A stretch of DNA of 64,000 nucleotides from Lichenihabitans psoromatis (GCF_004323635.1 NZ_CP036515.1:496001-560000), one strand, 5' to 3'. Shown: positions 15,036 to 24,583, counted from the first letter of the stretch. Program-made: numbers and translations. Notes: a model not told the origin generated them from the letters alone.

Positions 15036-17093
15036 TCACGACCTTTCGCCAACCTTGAAGTCGTTCAGATATTCGGAAGCGGGCAGCACACCAGTCAGCA
15101 GCAGGTGCTCCCGGGCGCGGGTGCAGGCGACATAGAGAAGCCTTCGCTCAGTCTCGTAAATCTCATCGAGCTCGGCCTCGTCCGCCGCGTCGGCGATGCG
15201 CTCGTCGAGCGGCAGGATGCCCTGATCGCAAGCCATGACGATGACGGCGCGAAACTCCAGACCCTTGGCGAGGTGCATAGGGACAGTCGTGATCGCCTCG
15301 GTCCCCTTGAGGCCCTTGAGCGCCGAGCGGGCACGAGAGACCAACTCCGTGGTGCGGACGAAAATGCCGATCTCGTGAGCGGCGACACCCTCCGCGAGCC
15401 ACGCCTCGACCACTGCGCCGACTGCCGCCGCTTCCTCGGCCGCACTCGCGACGATTCTGATCTCGGGAGCAGGGCCATGGAAGACCGAGACAATGCCTCG
15501 CCGCTCGTCCTCCAGGCCATCGACGTCCCGCAGCACGGTCGGCAGCAGACGATCGGCCGCTTTCCGGATTTGGTGAGATGTGCGGTAGCAGACTTTTAGG
15601 GTTTGCGACCGGCCGCGGATCTCGACGCCCAAATTGGCCCAGGAAAAGGGGTGCTGGAAGATGCGCTGGCCCATGTCCCCAGCCAGAAAAAGAACATCGG
15701 GACCGGCCGGCGCAAGCGCGGCAAAGAAACGCAATTCGGCCGGCGCGAGATCTTGCGCTTCATCGAGAACAATGTGGTCGAACGGCTTGCGCGATCGGCC
15801 TGCGAGCGCATCGGCAAGCCCCGTGAAAACCTGAGCCCAGCTTGTTGTACGCTCGGCAAGGAGCGCGGCACGAACGGCTTCGAAGACCGGCCACAGCCGC
15901 TCGCGCTGGTTGGGGCCGAGGCGGCTTTTGCGCCCCATGCGCTGCACGGTCGCATAAGCCTCTGAGGAGGTGATGCCCCAGGCATCAATGACATTCGTCC
16001 ATTCCGACAGCAGAAACCGATCGGAAAAGCCCTTGAGCCGCACAACCTGGGCCGCCTCGCCCAGCCGCTCCCGCAGCACTAGGTCAGACGCGATGCGAGG
16101 CCTTGAACCATATTCGAGCTGGTACATCTGCTCGGCGATGCCGCGGAAGCAGGCTGTCGTGATCCGCGGCACGATTCCGCCAGTGTCCGGCGCCAGCACC
16201 ACAAGCTTTTTGGCCATTGCGTCCGCCAACGGCTGCGAGAAGCTGGCGAGCAGGACACGCGCGTCCGGGTTGTCGCGAGCAAGCCGAACCGCGCGGTGGA
16301 GTGCCACGATCGTCTTGCCCGTGCCTGCGGATCCCGCGACACGCGCCGGCCCGGCAAAGCTGCGTTCCGTCAGGGCGCGCTGTGAGGGGTGGAGAAACAC
16401 ACCCCACTTTTCCCAAGGGAACGCCAGCGCCTGCTCGAGTTCCTCCTGGTTGGCAATCGGCCGGATACGCCGCAGGGCGTCGGGGTGCGCGAAGGGGTTG
16501 GCGACAACCGGCGCGGGCTTGGGCAAGAGGCCGGTGGCGGCATATTCGAGCAGCGCCTCGGAGGCCTCGGCCGGCAGATGCGCCGCTAGCGTGAAAAACG
16601 CATCTTCGGTCGCGCCGCGGACATCAGCCAGCCAATCCGCCGGCACGCCGACCGATAGCAGGGCGTTGTCGTCGAGCGAGGCGAAAAGGTATGGTTGAGG
16701 CGCGACGGCAGGTACCGCGTGACTTACGACGTCGAGCGTCCCGGGTGGCGCGACCTCCTCCACGCGCTCGCGAACTTCGACGATCTGAACCGCGCCGGTG
16801 CGCGGATGCGCCTCGATCCGCCGCCGCTCGGCCCAGTCATAGGCGTCGTCGTGATGATCGACATAAGCGACCAGCATAGACTCGCCGGTCTTGTGGACGA
16901 TCAGTCGAACGTCGCGGTTGACGCGAGCGGACCAGAAGTTTTGGTCCTTGCTCTTGTCGATGCGATGAAGTTGGAGCCCATTCCCGGTTGGGTCCATCTG
17001 GAGATCGAAGACACTCGCCTTCACGGCCTTCTGGTCCTGACCGGACAGGCGATTGAAAGAGGCGGTGAAGGTTTCGGCGATGAGGAAGTTCAC
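15036..17093 (-). CDS. UvrD/Rep-type helicase with N-terminal RelE/ParE-like domain (685 aa)
   Basis: Residues ~1-95 resemble a RelE/ParE-superfamily fold (ETFTASFNRLSGQDQKAVKA, FWSARVNRDVRLIVHKTG). Residues ~220-685 are a superfamily I DNA helicase: Walker A VAGSAGTGKTIVALHRA, motif II VLDEAQDLAPAEL, motif V-like HLAKGLEFRAVIVMACDQG, and the C-terminal LLYVACTRAREHLLL. The long frame upstream of residue 1 is a shadow. The true start is the GTG at 17093, which overlaps the stop of the small upstream gene in a GTGA junction. Such fusions occur in restriction or stress islands; the toxin-like part may be a binding rather than an RNase domain. Role in defence is inference. Confidence 0.82.
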   Translation of the reverse strand: MNFLIAETFTASFNRLSGQDQKAVKASVFDLQMDPTGNGLQLHRIDKSKDQNFWSARVNRDVRLIVHKTGESMLVAYVDHHDDAYDWAERRRIEAHPRTGAVQIVEVRERVEEVAPPGTLDVVSHAVPAVAPQPYLFASLDDNALLSVGVPADWLADVRGATEDAFFTLAAHLPAEASEALLEYAATGLLPKPAPVVANPFAHPDALRRIRPIANQEELEQALAFPWEKWGVFLHPSQRALTERSFAGPARVAGSAGTGKTIVALHRAVRLARDNPDARVLLASFSQPLADAMAKKLVVLAPDTGGIVPRITTACFRGIAEQMYQLEYGSRPRIASDLVLRERLGEAAQVVRLKGFSDRFLLSEWTNVIDAWGITSSEAYATVQRMGRKSRLGPNQRERLWPVFEAVRAALLAERTTSWAQVFTGLADALAGRSRKPFDHIVLDEAQDLAPAELRFFAALAPAGPDVLFLAGDMGQRIFQHPFSWANLGVEIRGRSQTLKVCYRTSHQIRKAADRLLPTVLRDVDGLEDERRGIVSVFHGPAPEIRIVASAAEEAAAVGAVVEAWLAEGVAAHEIGIFVRTTELVSRARSALKGLKGTEAITTVPMHLAKGLEFRAVIVMACDQGILPLDERIADAADEAELDEIYETERRLLYVACTRAREHLLLTGVLPASEYLNDFKVGERS

Positions 17094-17338
17094 GACGATG
17101 ACAGTAATGTTTTGACCGCCGCAGCGGCGGTCGGAACCATTGTCCATTCGAATTCGCGATCGGGCGGCTGCCAACCTTCGGCAATGAGGCTCATCCAGAT
17201 CGGGCTGCCGTCGGCACGCCTGTCGACCGGCCATCCGAACATCTCTGCCACACGCCGAGCGAGTTTGCCGTAGAGCACATTGGCTAAACTCGGAGCGGTG
17301 CTGGCGAGCGCGGCGGTCGCGATCGCGCGCATGCTCAT
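17090..17338 (-). CDS. Small hypothetical protein translationally coupled to the helicase (82 aa)
   Basis: Begins MSMRAIATAALASTAPSLAN at the ATG at 17338 and contains FGWPVDRRADGSPIWMSLIA, a compact and well-formed sequence I cannot assign. It ends in TGA overlapping the GTG of the helicase, so the two are made together and may act together. The first residues could form a short hydrophobic helix. Confidence 0.6.
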   Translation of the reverse strand: MSMRAIATAALASTAPSLANVLYGKLARRVAEMFGWPVDRRADGSPIWMSLIAEGWQPPDREFEWTMVPTAAAAVKTLLSSS

Positions 17339-17353
17339 CCCTCGCGGAAAAAG

Positions 17354-18940
17354 TTGACCGCTGCCCAGTCGTCGCTCGATTTCGATACCTATAGCGAAAA
17401 TGCCAAGATCAACGAGGTTCGCGGCTACCTCGCGGCATGGCGCCCGATCCCGAACCCTGGGGATTGGGGCGTTACCCCGACGACCCAGCGGCTGATTGAG
17501 CACTGGCGACGTCCGAAGAATGAATGGGCCGGTCCGCGCCCGTTCTTCTGCCAGATCGAGGCCGTCGAGACGATGATCTGGCTCACCGAGGTCGCGCCGA
17601 GACGCGCGGTGACCCGTATCCTGCTCCACCAAATTGCCAAGGACAATGAGGAGGCCAACCCGGCCCTGTTCCGGTTGGCATTGAAGATGGCGACCGGCAG
17701 CGGCAAGACCACCGTCATGGCGATGCTGATTGCCTGGCAGGCGATCAATGCCGCACGCAAGGAGACGAAGGACTTTTCCCGCGCCTTCTTGATCGTGGCA
17801 CCGGGCATCACCATCAAGGACCGGCTGAGGGTCCTGCAGCCCAGCGAGCCGGGCAACTACTACGACACACGCGAGATCGTACCGCCGGAGATGTTGCCCG
17901 AACTGCGGCGGGCAGAGATCGTCATCACCAATTACCACGCCTTCCAGCATCGCGAGACGCTCGCTATGCCCAAGGCTGCGCGCAGCTTCCTGCAGGGCAA
18001 CGATCCCGAGCCGATCCGGACGATTGAAACCGACGGTCAGATGCTGGGACGGGCCTGCGACAAGCTGCTTCGCTTCGACCGGATCAACGTCTTCAACGAC
18101 GAGGCGCACCACTGCTATCGTCATAAGGTGGACGGCGACGTCGAGGGTGCCCTAACCGGAGACGATAAGAAGGAAGCAGAGCAGAACGAAGAGGCCGCAC
18201 GCCTCTGGATCAATGGCATTGAGGCGCTGGATCGGCAGCTCAAGAAGGGCAAGCGCAGCGGGGGAGTGCGCGCGGTCTATGATCTTTCCGCGACGCCCTT
18301 CTTCCTTCGCGGATCTGGCTACCAGGAAGGCACGCTGTTCCCTTGGGTCGTGTCTGACTTCAGCCTGATGGACGCGATCGAAAGCGGAATCGTCAAGCTG
18401 CCGCGCGTGCCCGTCACCGACAATCTGGTCGGCACGGAAACGGTCGTGTACCGCGATCTGTGGAAGCACATCGGCAAGTCGATGCCGAAGTCGACCGCGA
18501 GCGCGAACAAGCTCAGTCCGTTCGACCTCAATCCGCTGCTGCTCACCGCGCTCAATTCCCTCTACAGCCACTATGCCGGCGAATTCGAGAGCTGGCGAAA
18601 AGCGGGCATCGGGGTGCCGCCCGTGTTCATCGTGGTCTGCCAGAACACCGCCATCTCGAAGCTGGTGTTCGAATGGATCGCGGGATTCGAGCGCGGCGAT
18701 GCCGAGGAAGGCGAGCGCGCGGGCTTCCACGCCGGTCATCTAGAGCTGTTCCGCAACTATGACGAGCATGGTGGCCGGCTTCCCCGCCCAAGGTCGCTGC
18801 TGATCGACTCGCGCCAGTTGGAGGCGGGCGAGGCGCTGGATAGCGGCCAAAAGCCAATCAACAGGCAACTCAATGATCATCACACACCCAATCCAGGTCG
18901 ATATCCGCGAGGCGGGACCACCGCTCGTCACACAGCCTGA
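17354..18940 (+). pseudogene. DEAD/DEAH helicase of a restriction-type system, truncated at both ends
   Basis: Matches the helicase core of BPTD_3080-family restriction endonucleases: KINEVRGYLAAWRPIPNPGD, FCQIEAVETMIWLTEVAP, Walker A KMATGSGKTTVMAMLIAW, NVFNDEAHHCYRH (DEAH), and VYDLSATPFFLRGSGYQ (SAT). The usual N-terminal ~90 residues are absent (the frame is closed at 17285 and the only start is TTG). Homology ends after LLIDSRQLEAGEALD, just before the second helicase half; the last ~30 residues are out-of-family. An integrase begins 57 bases later. It is therefore a dead fragment, although its remaining frame is clean. Confidence 0.78.
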
Positions 18941-18996
18941 TCCGCTCCTGGCCCGGCTTAGGCCTGCCAAACCTCTCGGTCGATGGGAGATCGCCG

Positions 18997-20205
18997 ATGG
19001 CAAGCATTCGTAAGCGCGAGTGGACCTACAAGGGGGACACGAAATCGGCATGGTGCGTCGAATACACAGACGTAAACGGCGCTCGAAAGCGGCAGACCCC
19101 TGCCTCCGGCTTAAAAAAGGACGCGGATAAGCTGCGCGTCAAAATTGAGCAGGAGCTTGAGCGAGGTGACCATCTTCAGAATAGTTACGCTGCAACGGTA
19201 TCCGTGGTGTGCGACGATTTCCTTCGTCATTGCGAGATTCGGCTGAAGGAAGGTTCGATCGGGACCAACCGCATCCGGATCATGAGGCAGGCGGTCGATG
19301 GCTACCTCGTGCCTAAATTAGGCGGTGTGCTGCTCAATCAACTGACGTTCGTCCTCACCGACCGCTGGTACAACGATATGGTCAAGAAGGGGCTGAGTAC
19401 CACGACGGTTAGGGCCTACCTGCTCGTCGCCAAAATGGTCGGCGACTTTGCAGTCAAGCGCGGCATGGCAAAGGGAAATCCTTTTGCCGAGGTCATGCGA
19501 GAGCATCGAGGCAACGCGCGAAGTCGGATCGAGACGCTCGATCTCGAACAGGTCCGCCTGGTCATCAAAAGCGTGGAAACTCCAGGCTACAACTGCAGCC
19601 GGCGGCAACAGGCGATGCTCAAAAGCGCCGTGCACTTGGCCGCATTCTGTGGACTAAGGTACGGCGAAATCATGGGGTTGACGCGAGACAACGTTAACCT
19701 GTCGTCCGGCATCATCCGCGTGCGTCACAGCCTGACAGTCGAGGATGAGCTTAAAGGACCGAAGACATCGGCCGGAAACCGCGACGTTCCGATGCCGGAC
19801 CATGTTCAAATCATCCTTAGCGACTGGTTTGCCAACTGGGCTGTGCTGGATAGGCGCGGCCTCGTGTTCAGGCGGCCCGACGCAAGCATGTTCTTCTCTA
19901 CTTCGTTCCGCAAGACGTGGCACCGCCTTCTGGAGCGATCCGGGCTCGGGCGGCCGAAGAACGAGTTCCACTTCCACGCTCTCCGGCACTTCGCCGCGAG
20001 CTTCATGATTGAACTGGGTTGGCCTGTCACCGAGGTCGCATCCCTGCTCGGCCATTCCACCTTCGACGTGACGCTTCAGATCTACGCCCACCCGGTTGTC
20101 GGCGGCCATCGTCGGCATGGCATGATGCAAGCCATGGCAAACCGAGCGTTGATCCTTGACCTGCACCCCGCGCAGACGCGACAAGAATGCGACATGGCCG
20201 CCTAA
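18997..20205 (+). CDS. Phage-type tyrosine integrase (402 aa)
   Basis: Site-specific recombinase. The N-terminal Arm-type/SAM-like domain (KREWTYKGDTKSAWCVEYTD) is followed by a core-binding domain and a catalytic domain with the expected tetrad: Arg in FCGLRYGEIMGL, His-x-x-Arg in FHALRHFAASF, His in SLLGHSTFDVT and the nucleophile Tyr in QIYAHPV. It starts at the ATG at 18997. It separates the truncated helicase from a DUF305 gene that seems to lack its 5' end, so it probably marks the edge of an integrated element. No attachment repeats could be identified. Confidence 0.9.
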   Translation: MASIRKREWTYKGDTKSAWCVEYTDVNGARKRQTPASGLKKDADKLRVKIEQELERGDHLQNSYAATVSVVCDDFLRHCEIRLKEGSIGTNRIRIMRQAVDGYLVPKLGGVLLNQLTFVLTDRWYNDMVKKGLSTTTVRAYLLVAKMVGDFAVKRGMAKGNPFAEVMREHRGNARSRIETLDLEQVRLVIKSVETPGYNCSRRQQAMLKSAVHLAAFCGLRYGEIMGLTRDNVNLSSGIIRVRHSLTVEDELKGPKTSAGNRDVPMPDHVQIILSDWFANWAVLDRRGLVFRRPDASMFFSTSFRKTWHRLLERSGLGRPKNEFHFHALRHFAASFMIELGWPVTEVASLLGHSTFDVTLQIYAHPVVGGHRRHGMMQAMANRALILDLHPAQTRQECDMAA

Positions 20206-20232
20206 CTTATTGTAGAACAACGCCGAATAGTC

Positions 20233-20559
20233 ATGACCGAGAACGATGCTGCCATGACCCGGATGATGGACGCAATGACCGTCGCGCCGTCCGGTAATAT
20301 CGATGCCGACTTTGCCGCCATGATGATCCCCTATCACCAGGGCGCCATCGCGATGGCCGAGGCGGAATTGCGGTACGGGCACAACGAACTCCTGCGCCGC
20401 ATCGCCCAGGAGATCGTCGTTGAACAGCAACAGGAAATTGCAGCTATGCGCCTTGGGCTCAACCAAGCCCTGCCAGCATCTATGCCATCTCCAACCCGAC
20501 CCGGCGCCATGGTCATGTCGCCTTCAGCGATGCCGATGAAAGTAACGATCACCCCATGA
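20233..20559 (+). CDS. DUF305 protein, probably lacking its signal peptide (108 aa)
   Basis: DUF305 is a periplasmic four-helix (ferritin-like) family often found with metal, especially copper, homeostasis genes. The diagnostic part is present: DADFAAMMIPYHQGAIAMAE, then LRRIAQEIVVEQQQEIAAM. Family members normally start with an export signal, but here the frame begins at TENDAAMTRMMDAM, immediately after the integrase. The 5' end has probably been replaced. The stop overlaps the next gene's ATG (ATGA), so they form one unit. Confidence 0.8.
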   Translation: MTENDAAMTRMMDAMTVAPSGNIDADFAAMMIPYHQGAIAMAEAELRYGHNELLRRIAQEIVVEQQQEIAAMRLGLNQALPASMPSPTRPGAMVMSPSAMPMKVTITP

Positions 20560-22022
20560 CACATCCTTTATCCCTTCTGGTTCTCCTGGCGGCTAGCGTC
20601 CTCGCAGCCTGCGCCCCGGCGCTAGCCGGCCAAGCCCCCGGCGCGGCCGCGGAGGTCGAGATACCGATCAGCCATCGTGACCGCGTCTATGCGGCCGAGC
20701 AGTTCTCAAACACCGTGTCGGTGATTGATCCCGCCGATAACACGCTTCTCGGCGTGATCCGCCTGGGCGATCCTTCCCCAATGAACTTTAGCCCACTCTA
20801 CAAAGGACAGGTCCTCGTCCATGGCATGGGCTTCTCCCCCGACCACAGGACGCTCGCGGTCGTCTCGATCGGCAGCAATTCCGTCACTTTCATTGATACG
20901 GCGACGAACGCCGTGAAGCACACGACCTATGTGGGCCGCGCGCCACATGAGGCCTTTTTCACCCCTGACGGCAAAGAGATCTGGGTGACTGTGCGGGGTG
21001 AGGATTATGTCTCCGTCCTGGACGCGACGACCTTCGAGGAGACCACTCGTATCAGGACGCCCAATGGGCCGGGCATGCAGATCTTTTCGCCCGACGGCAC
21101 CTACGGCTATGTCTGCTCGTCGTTCAATCCCGAGGTGGATGGGGTGACGATGGCCGATCACAAAATCGTCGCCCGCGTGAAACAGGATAGTCCATTCTGT
21201 CCTAATATCGCGGCGACGCCCGACGGGACCCAGGTATGGTTCACGCTGAAAGACACGGGCGAGACGCAGGTCTTCGAGGCTAGGCCGCCCTTCGCCATTC
21301 TGAAGACGATTCAGACTGGCCCGATCACCAACCATGTCAACATCGTCCACAATGCCAAGGGGACCTTCGCCTATGTGACGATCGGGGGTCTCAACGAGGT
21401 GAAGGTGTTCCGCACCGACGATTTCTCCCTCGTTGCAACCATTCCGGTCGGCAAGCTGCCGCACGGCATTTGGCCGTCGGGCGACGGCACCCGAGTCTAC
21501 GTCGGCCTCGAGAATGCCGACGGCATGACGGCCATCGACACGCTCACCAATCAGGTGATCGCCACCGTTCCGATCGGGCAGGCCCCACAAGCCGCTGTCT
21601 ATGTGCCAAACGCCGTGCCGCAGGGCGGCGGCACCGAGAACCTCCAGCCGCTTGGTATCGCGGGCCAGACGGCTCATCTCACGTTGACGGCAGCCGGGAC
21701 GACGATTGCAGCTGGTATGCAGGCGCCAACCAGTGTGTCGCTGTTTGACCAGGGGCTGGTTCAGGTGCTCGAAGCCTCCGTGACGGGGCTGGAGCCGAAA
21801 CACCCCTACGTGCTCGCACTCTGCACACAAGCCAATGGCGGCGGCCTCATCCAGTCGTTGTCGGCCTTCATGACCAACCCGGCAGGGTCTGCAATCGTCA
21901 ACGCGATCGGCCCCATCCGACAGATCGTGCAGGCCGATGTGGGCGAGGAGCGGCGCTACCTCGTCATCCTGAGTGGCACGGCGGCCAAGACCGGCGCACC
22001 CGTTCAGATTGAAGTCGACTGA
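20556..22022 (+). CDS. YncE/YVTN-type beta-propeller lipoprotein (488 aa)
   Basis: The signal peptide with lipobox (LLVLLAASVLAACAP) predicts a lipoprotein facing the periplasm. The body contains repeated propeller blades of the YVTN type: RVYAAEQFSNTVSVIDPADN, LAVVSIGSNSVTFIDTATN, EIWVTVRGEDYVSVLDATT, FAYVTIGGLNEVKVFRTDD, RVYVGLENADGMTAIDTLTN. The last ~130 residues form an extra domain. It is coupled to the DUF305 gene and followed 33 bases later by an ECF sigma gene. Ligand unknown; a metal or envelope-stress role is inferred from neighbours. Confidence 0.85.
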   Translation: MTHPLSLLVLLAASVLAACAPALAGQAPGAAAEVEIPISHRDRVYAAEQFSNTVSVIDPADNTLLGVIRLGDPSPMNFSPLYKGQVLVHGMGFSPDHRTLAVVSIGSNSVTFIDTATNAVKHTTYVGRAPHEAFFTPDGKEIWVTVRGEDYVSVLDATTFEETTRIRTPNGPGMQIFSPDGTYGYVCSSFNPEVDGVTMADHKIVARVKQDSPFCPNIAATPDGTQVWFTLKDTGETQVFEARPPFAILKTIQTGPITNHVNIVHNAKGTFAYVTIGGLNEVKVFRTDDFSLVATIPVGKLPHGIWPSGDGTRVYVGLENADGMTAIDTLTNQVIATVPIGQAPQAAVYVPNAVPQGGGTENLQPLGIAGQTAHLTLTAAGTTIAAGMQAPTSVSLFDQGLVQVLEASVTGLEPKHPYVLALCTQANGGGLIQSLSAFMTNPAGSAIVNAIGPIRQIVQADVGEERRYLVILSGTAAKTGAPVQIEVD

Positions 22023-22055
22023 TCCTCGAGCCGGGATTGGGGAGGCGGTGCAGTC

Positions 22056-22583
22056 GTGAAAGCCATGATGCTCCTCGTCGAGCCGATGATCCCGGCCCTG
22101 CGCCGCTACGCCCGGTCCCTGCTCAAGGACACAACCGCGGCAGACGACCTGGTGCAGGACACGCTGGAGCGGACCATCACGCGCTGGCACCAGCGCGATC
22201 CGGAGGGGAACGCACGCACCTGGGTGTTCACGATCCTGCACAACCTCGCGATTAACCGGCTACGGCAGATCACCCGCCGCGGCCGGCCGGTCGACATTGA
22301 TGACATGGACGAGTCTCTGGCCTCCCAACCGCCCATGCAGGAGGAACGCTTGCTGCATGCCGACCTGCTCAAAGCCCTCGATCGGCTTCCCGACGAACAA
22401 CGCAGTGTCTTGCTTCTCATCTCGGTCGAGGACCTGTCCTACACCGAAGCCGCCAAGGTCCTCGGCGTGCCGGTCGGAACCGTGATGTCTCGTCTTTCGC
22501 GCGGACGGGAACGTCTGATGCGCCTGATGGAAGGCGACGCCCCCATTGCCACGCGGGTTCCCCATCTGAGGAGGGTCAAATGA
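22056..22583 (+). CDS. ECF RNA polymerase sigma factor (175 aa)
   Basis: Region 2: LRRYARSLLKDTTAADDLVQ and TWVFTILHNLAINRLR. Region 4: LPDEQRSVLLLISVEDLSYT followed by VPVGTVMSRLSRGRERLM. The GTG at 22056 follows GGGGAGG at about 10 bases; an ATG at 22065 is possible. Its ATGA overlap with the next gene is the usual sigma/anti-sigma arrangement, but that partner is broken here. The sigma factor may therefore be unrestrained. Likely targets are the adjoining photolyase-like gene and stress genes; no promoter motif could be shown. Confidence 0.92.
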   Translation: MKAMMLLVEPMIPALRRYARSLLKDTTAADDLVQDTLERTITRWHQRDPEGNARTWVFTILHNLAINRLRQITRRGRPVDIDDMDESLASQPPMQEERLLHADLLKALDRLPDEQRSVLLLISVEDLSYTEAAKVLGVPVGTVMSRLSRGRERLMRLMEGDAPIATRVPHLRRVK

Positions 22584-23287
22584 CCACTGAGCCTGTCGTG
22601 ACCGAAGACGACATTCACGCATTTGTCGACGACGCCCTGCCGCTGGAGCGCCGAGCCGAGGTCGAGCGCTTTCTCGCACTTAATCAGGATGCGATGCAGC
22701 GCGTTGCCGCCTTCGCCGCCCAGCGCACAGCTCTGCGCGCGGCGCTGGCCCCAATCGCGGCCGAGCCGATCCCGCCCGCGCTCAATCTGGCCCACCTGAT
22801 CGAACAGCAACGTCATCCCACGGTGTCGGTATCGTCCTTTCTTAGGCTGGCGATCCGCCGCTGCGGCGGTGCTGATCCTTGGCATAGGCGGTGCGGGCGG
22901 GTGGTCTATGCGCGAGGCGACTTAAAGCGAACCAAGCGGCATGATGGCCCTGGCGGAGGAAGCCAGCGATAGCCATGCGGCACGATGCGCCAGACCACCT
23001 GCACCCTGTCGAGTTTAAGGCCGGCGACAAGGATGACCTTCTCCGTTGGATCGACAATCGCCTGAACCGAAACGTCATTGCACCCGATCGATCGGCTGCG
23101 GCTATCGGTTCATGGGTGGGCGGCTGGTTGCGACGCCGCACGGACTGGCCGGCATGCCGATGTATGACGACGACCACGGCACGAGGATCGCTATGCTGGT
23201 GCGGCCGATGGCAACCGATGCCGCAACGCCCATGACAGAGCACGCACAGGGAAGCACGCGGGGCTTTGCCTGGGCCGACCGTGGTTT
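22580..23287 (+). pseudogene. Anti-sigma factor gene with several frameshifts
   Basis: The N-terminus is intact and typical of ECF anti-sigma factors (DDIHAFVDDALPLERRAEVE). An extra base near 22852 then throws the frame. The continuation SAAAAVLILGIGGAGGWSM (the membrane helix) lies in another frame, KPSGMMALAEEA-like sequence near 22940 in a third position, DHLHPVEFKAGDKDDLLRWI at about 22995 in the next, and GYRFMGGRLVATPHGLAGMP at about 23100 after a further shift. At least three or four indels are needed to restore the protein, so it is a pseudogene rather than a single sequencing error. Confidence 0.85.
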
Positions 23288-23431
23288 GCACGCCGAAGCT
23301 TCGCGTTTCAGACGACCTCGGCAGGAGAGGCGGGGGAGGAATTTCCAATCGTTCTTCGCGAAACCGAGAGGGTCGTGGGCATTGTTGACTTGACGCGGTG
23401 CCGCACTGGGCAAGCGAGCGGTGAGCTCCAC

Positions 23432-24583
23432 ATGGCGGACATGACACGCTCCTTCACATTGACACGCTCCGCGGCCCTCGGCCGGCTCGCTTCCGTCACG
23501 CCTCACCTCGGCCGCGCTTACACCTCCAACCGCAACACCGATATCGGATCGGAGCGCGAGCCGACCACCAGCGCCCTGTCGCCTTTCCTGCGTCGCCGCC
23601 TCCTACTCGAGGAGGAAGCGGTCGCAGCTGCTCTCGATGACCATGGGCCGGACGAGGCGAGCAAATTTATCGAAGAGGTTTTCTGGCGCTCCTACTTCAA
23701 GGGTCACCTCGAGACTCGGCCCACGATCTGGACCAACTACCTTGATCTGGTGGCAGAGGGACGGGACCAGCTCGGCGCAGAGCCGACATTGCGACGAGCC
23801 TTTGACCGGGCCGTGACCGGCAACACCGGAATCGACGGATTTGACGATTGGGCTCGCGAGCTCACGGAAACCGGTTGGCTGCATAATCACACGCGCATGT
23901 GGTTCGCCTCGATCTGGATCTTCACCCTGCGGCTGCCTTGGGCGCTCGGAGCGGACTTCTTTCTCCGTCACCTGATCGACGGCGATCCGGCCAGCAACAC
24001 CCTGTCCTGGCGCTGGGTTGCGGGATTGCATACGCCTGGAAAGGCCTATGCGGCACGGGCCGACAACATCCGACGCTTTACCGACGGCCGCTTCTCGCCT
24101 CGAGGATTAAACGAAACCCCTGTGCCGCTCGAGGAGCCCGAACGGCGCGACGCCATCGCCCTGCCCCGCGCCGGCTTGGCACCGACTGGTGAGATCGCGC
24201 TCCTGCTGCATCTCGACGACCTGAACCCGGAAAGCCTCGACCTCGGCAGCGCGCGCGTCACACGCATCGGCGGACTTCTGGCCCATGCGCCTGATGCAGC
24301 GCCGTTGGTCCGACATGCCGACGAGCAGGCGATGTCTGATGCCCTGGCGCGGGCCGACGCTCACTTCGGCTGCGCGGCGCGTCCCATCACCGAGGGCTGG
24401 GCGGACGGCCTGCCGATCGTCACGCCTTGGGCCCCGGTGGGTCCATCGGCCACGGCGCTTCCCGCGACCAGTATCCGGCTCCGACGCCCATGGGACGATC
24501 TCACTTGGCCGCGATCGACGCGCGGATATTTTCAGGTCAAGACCGCGATCCCGACCATCCTTCGGCACGTGCTGGGTCGCTGA
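23432..24583 (+). CDS. Photolyase/cryptochrome FAD-binding domain protein (383 aa)
   Basis: Contains only the helical FAD-binding half of the photolyase superfamily: TSALSPFLRRRLLLEEE, FIEEVFWRSYFKGHLETRP, TGWLHNHTRMWFASIWIFTL, DGDPASNTLSWRWVAGLHTP and NIRRFTDGRF. The N-terminal antenna/Rossmann domain is missing, and the C-terminal ~120 residues are family-specific. Such proteins often follow an ECF sigma/anti-sigma pair in Alphaproteobacteria and respond to light or singlet oxygen. The ATG at 23432 is preferred over the upstream in-frame GTG. DNA repair or blue-light signalling cannot be distinguished by reading. Confidence 0.85.
   Translation: MADMTRSFTLTRSAALGRLASVTPHLGRAYTSNRNTDIGSEREPTTSALSPFLRRRLLLEEEAVAAALDDHGPDEASKFIEEVFWRSYFKGHLETRPTIWTNYLDLVAEGRDQLGAEPTLRRAFDRAVTGNTGIDGFDDWARELTETGWLHNHTRMWFASIWIFTLRLPWALGADFFLRHLIDGDPASNTLSWRWVAGLHTPGKAYAARADNIRRFTDGRFSPRGLNETPVPLEEPERRDAIALPRAGLAPTGEIALLLHLDDLNPESLDLGSARVTRIGGLLAHAPDAAPLVRHADEQAMSDALARADAHFGCAARPITEGWADGLPIVTPWAPVGPSATALPATSIRLRRPWDDLTWPRSTRGYFQVKTAIPTILRHVLGR

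Noticed and set aside
17090..18124. 344-codon minus-strand ORF
   Set aside because: Only the last 82 codons are protein-like and coupled to the helicase; the remainder is a shadow of the plus-strand DEAH gene.
1259..20205. Whole 1.3-20.2 kb region as one island integrated at tRNA-Arg by the integrase
   Set aside because: I found no copy of the tRNA 3' end near the integrase or elsewhere, and core-like genes lie in between.
20706..22241. 511-codon minus-strand ORF
   Set aside because: Shadow of the beta-propeller lipoprotein and the ECF sigma gene.
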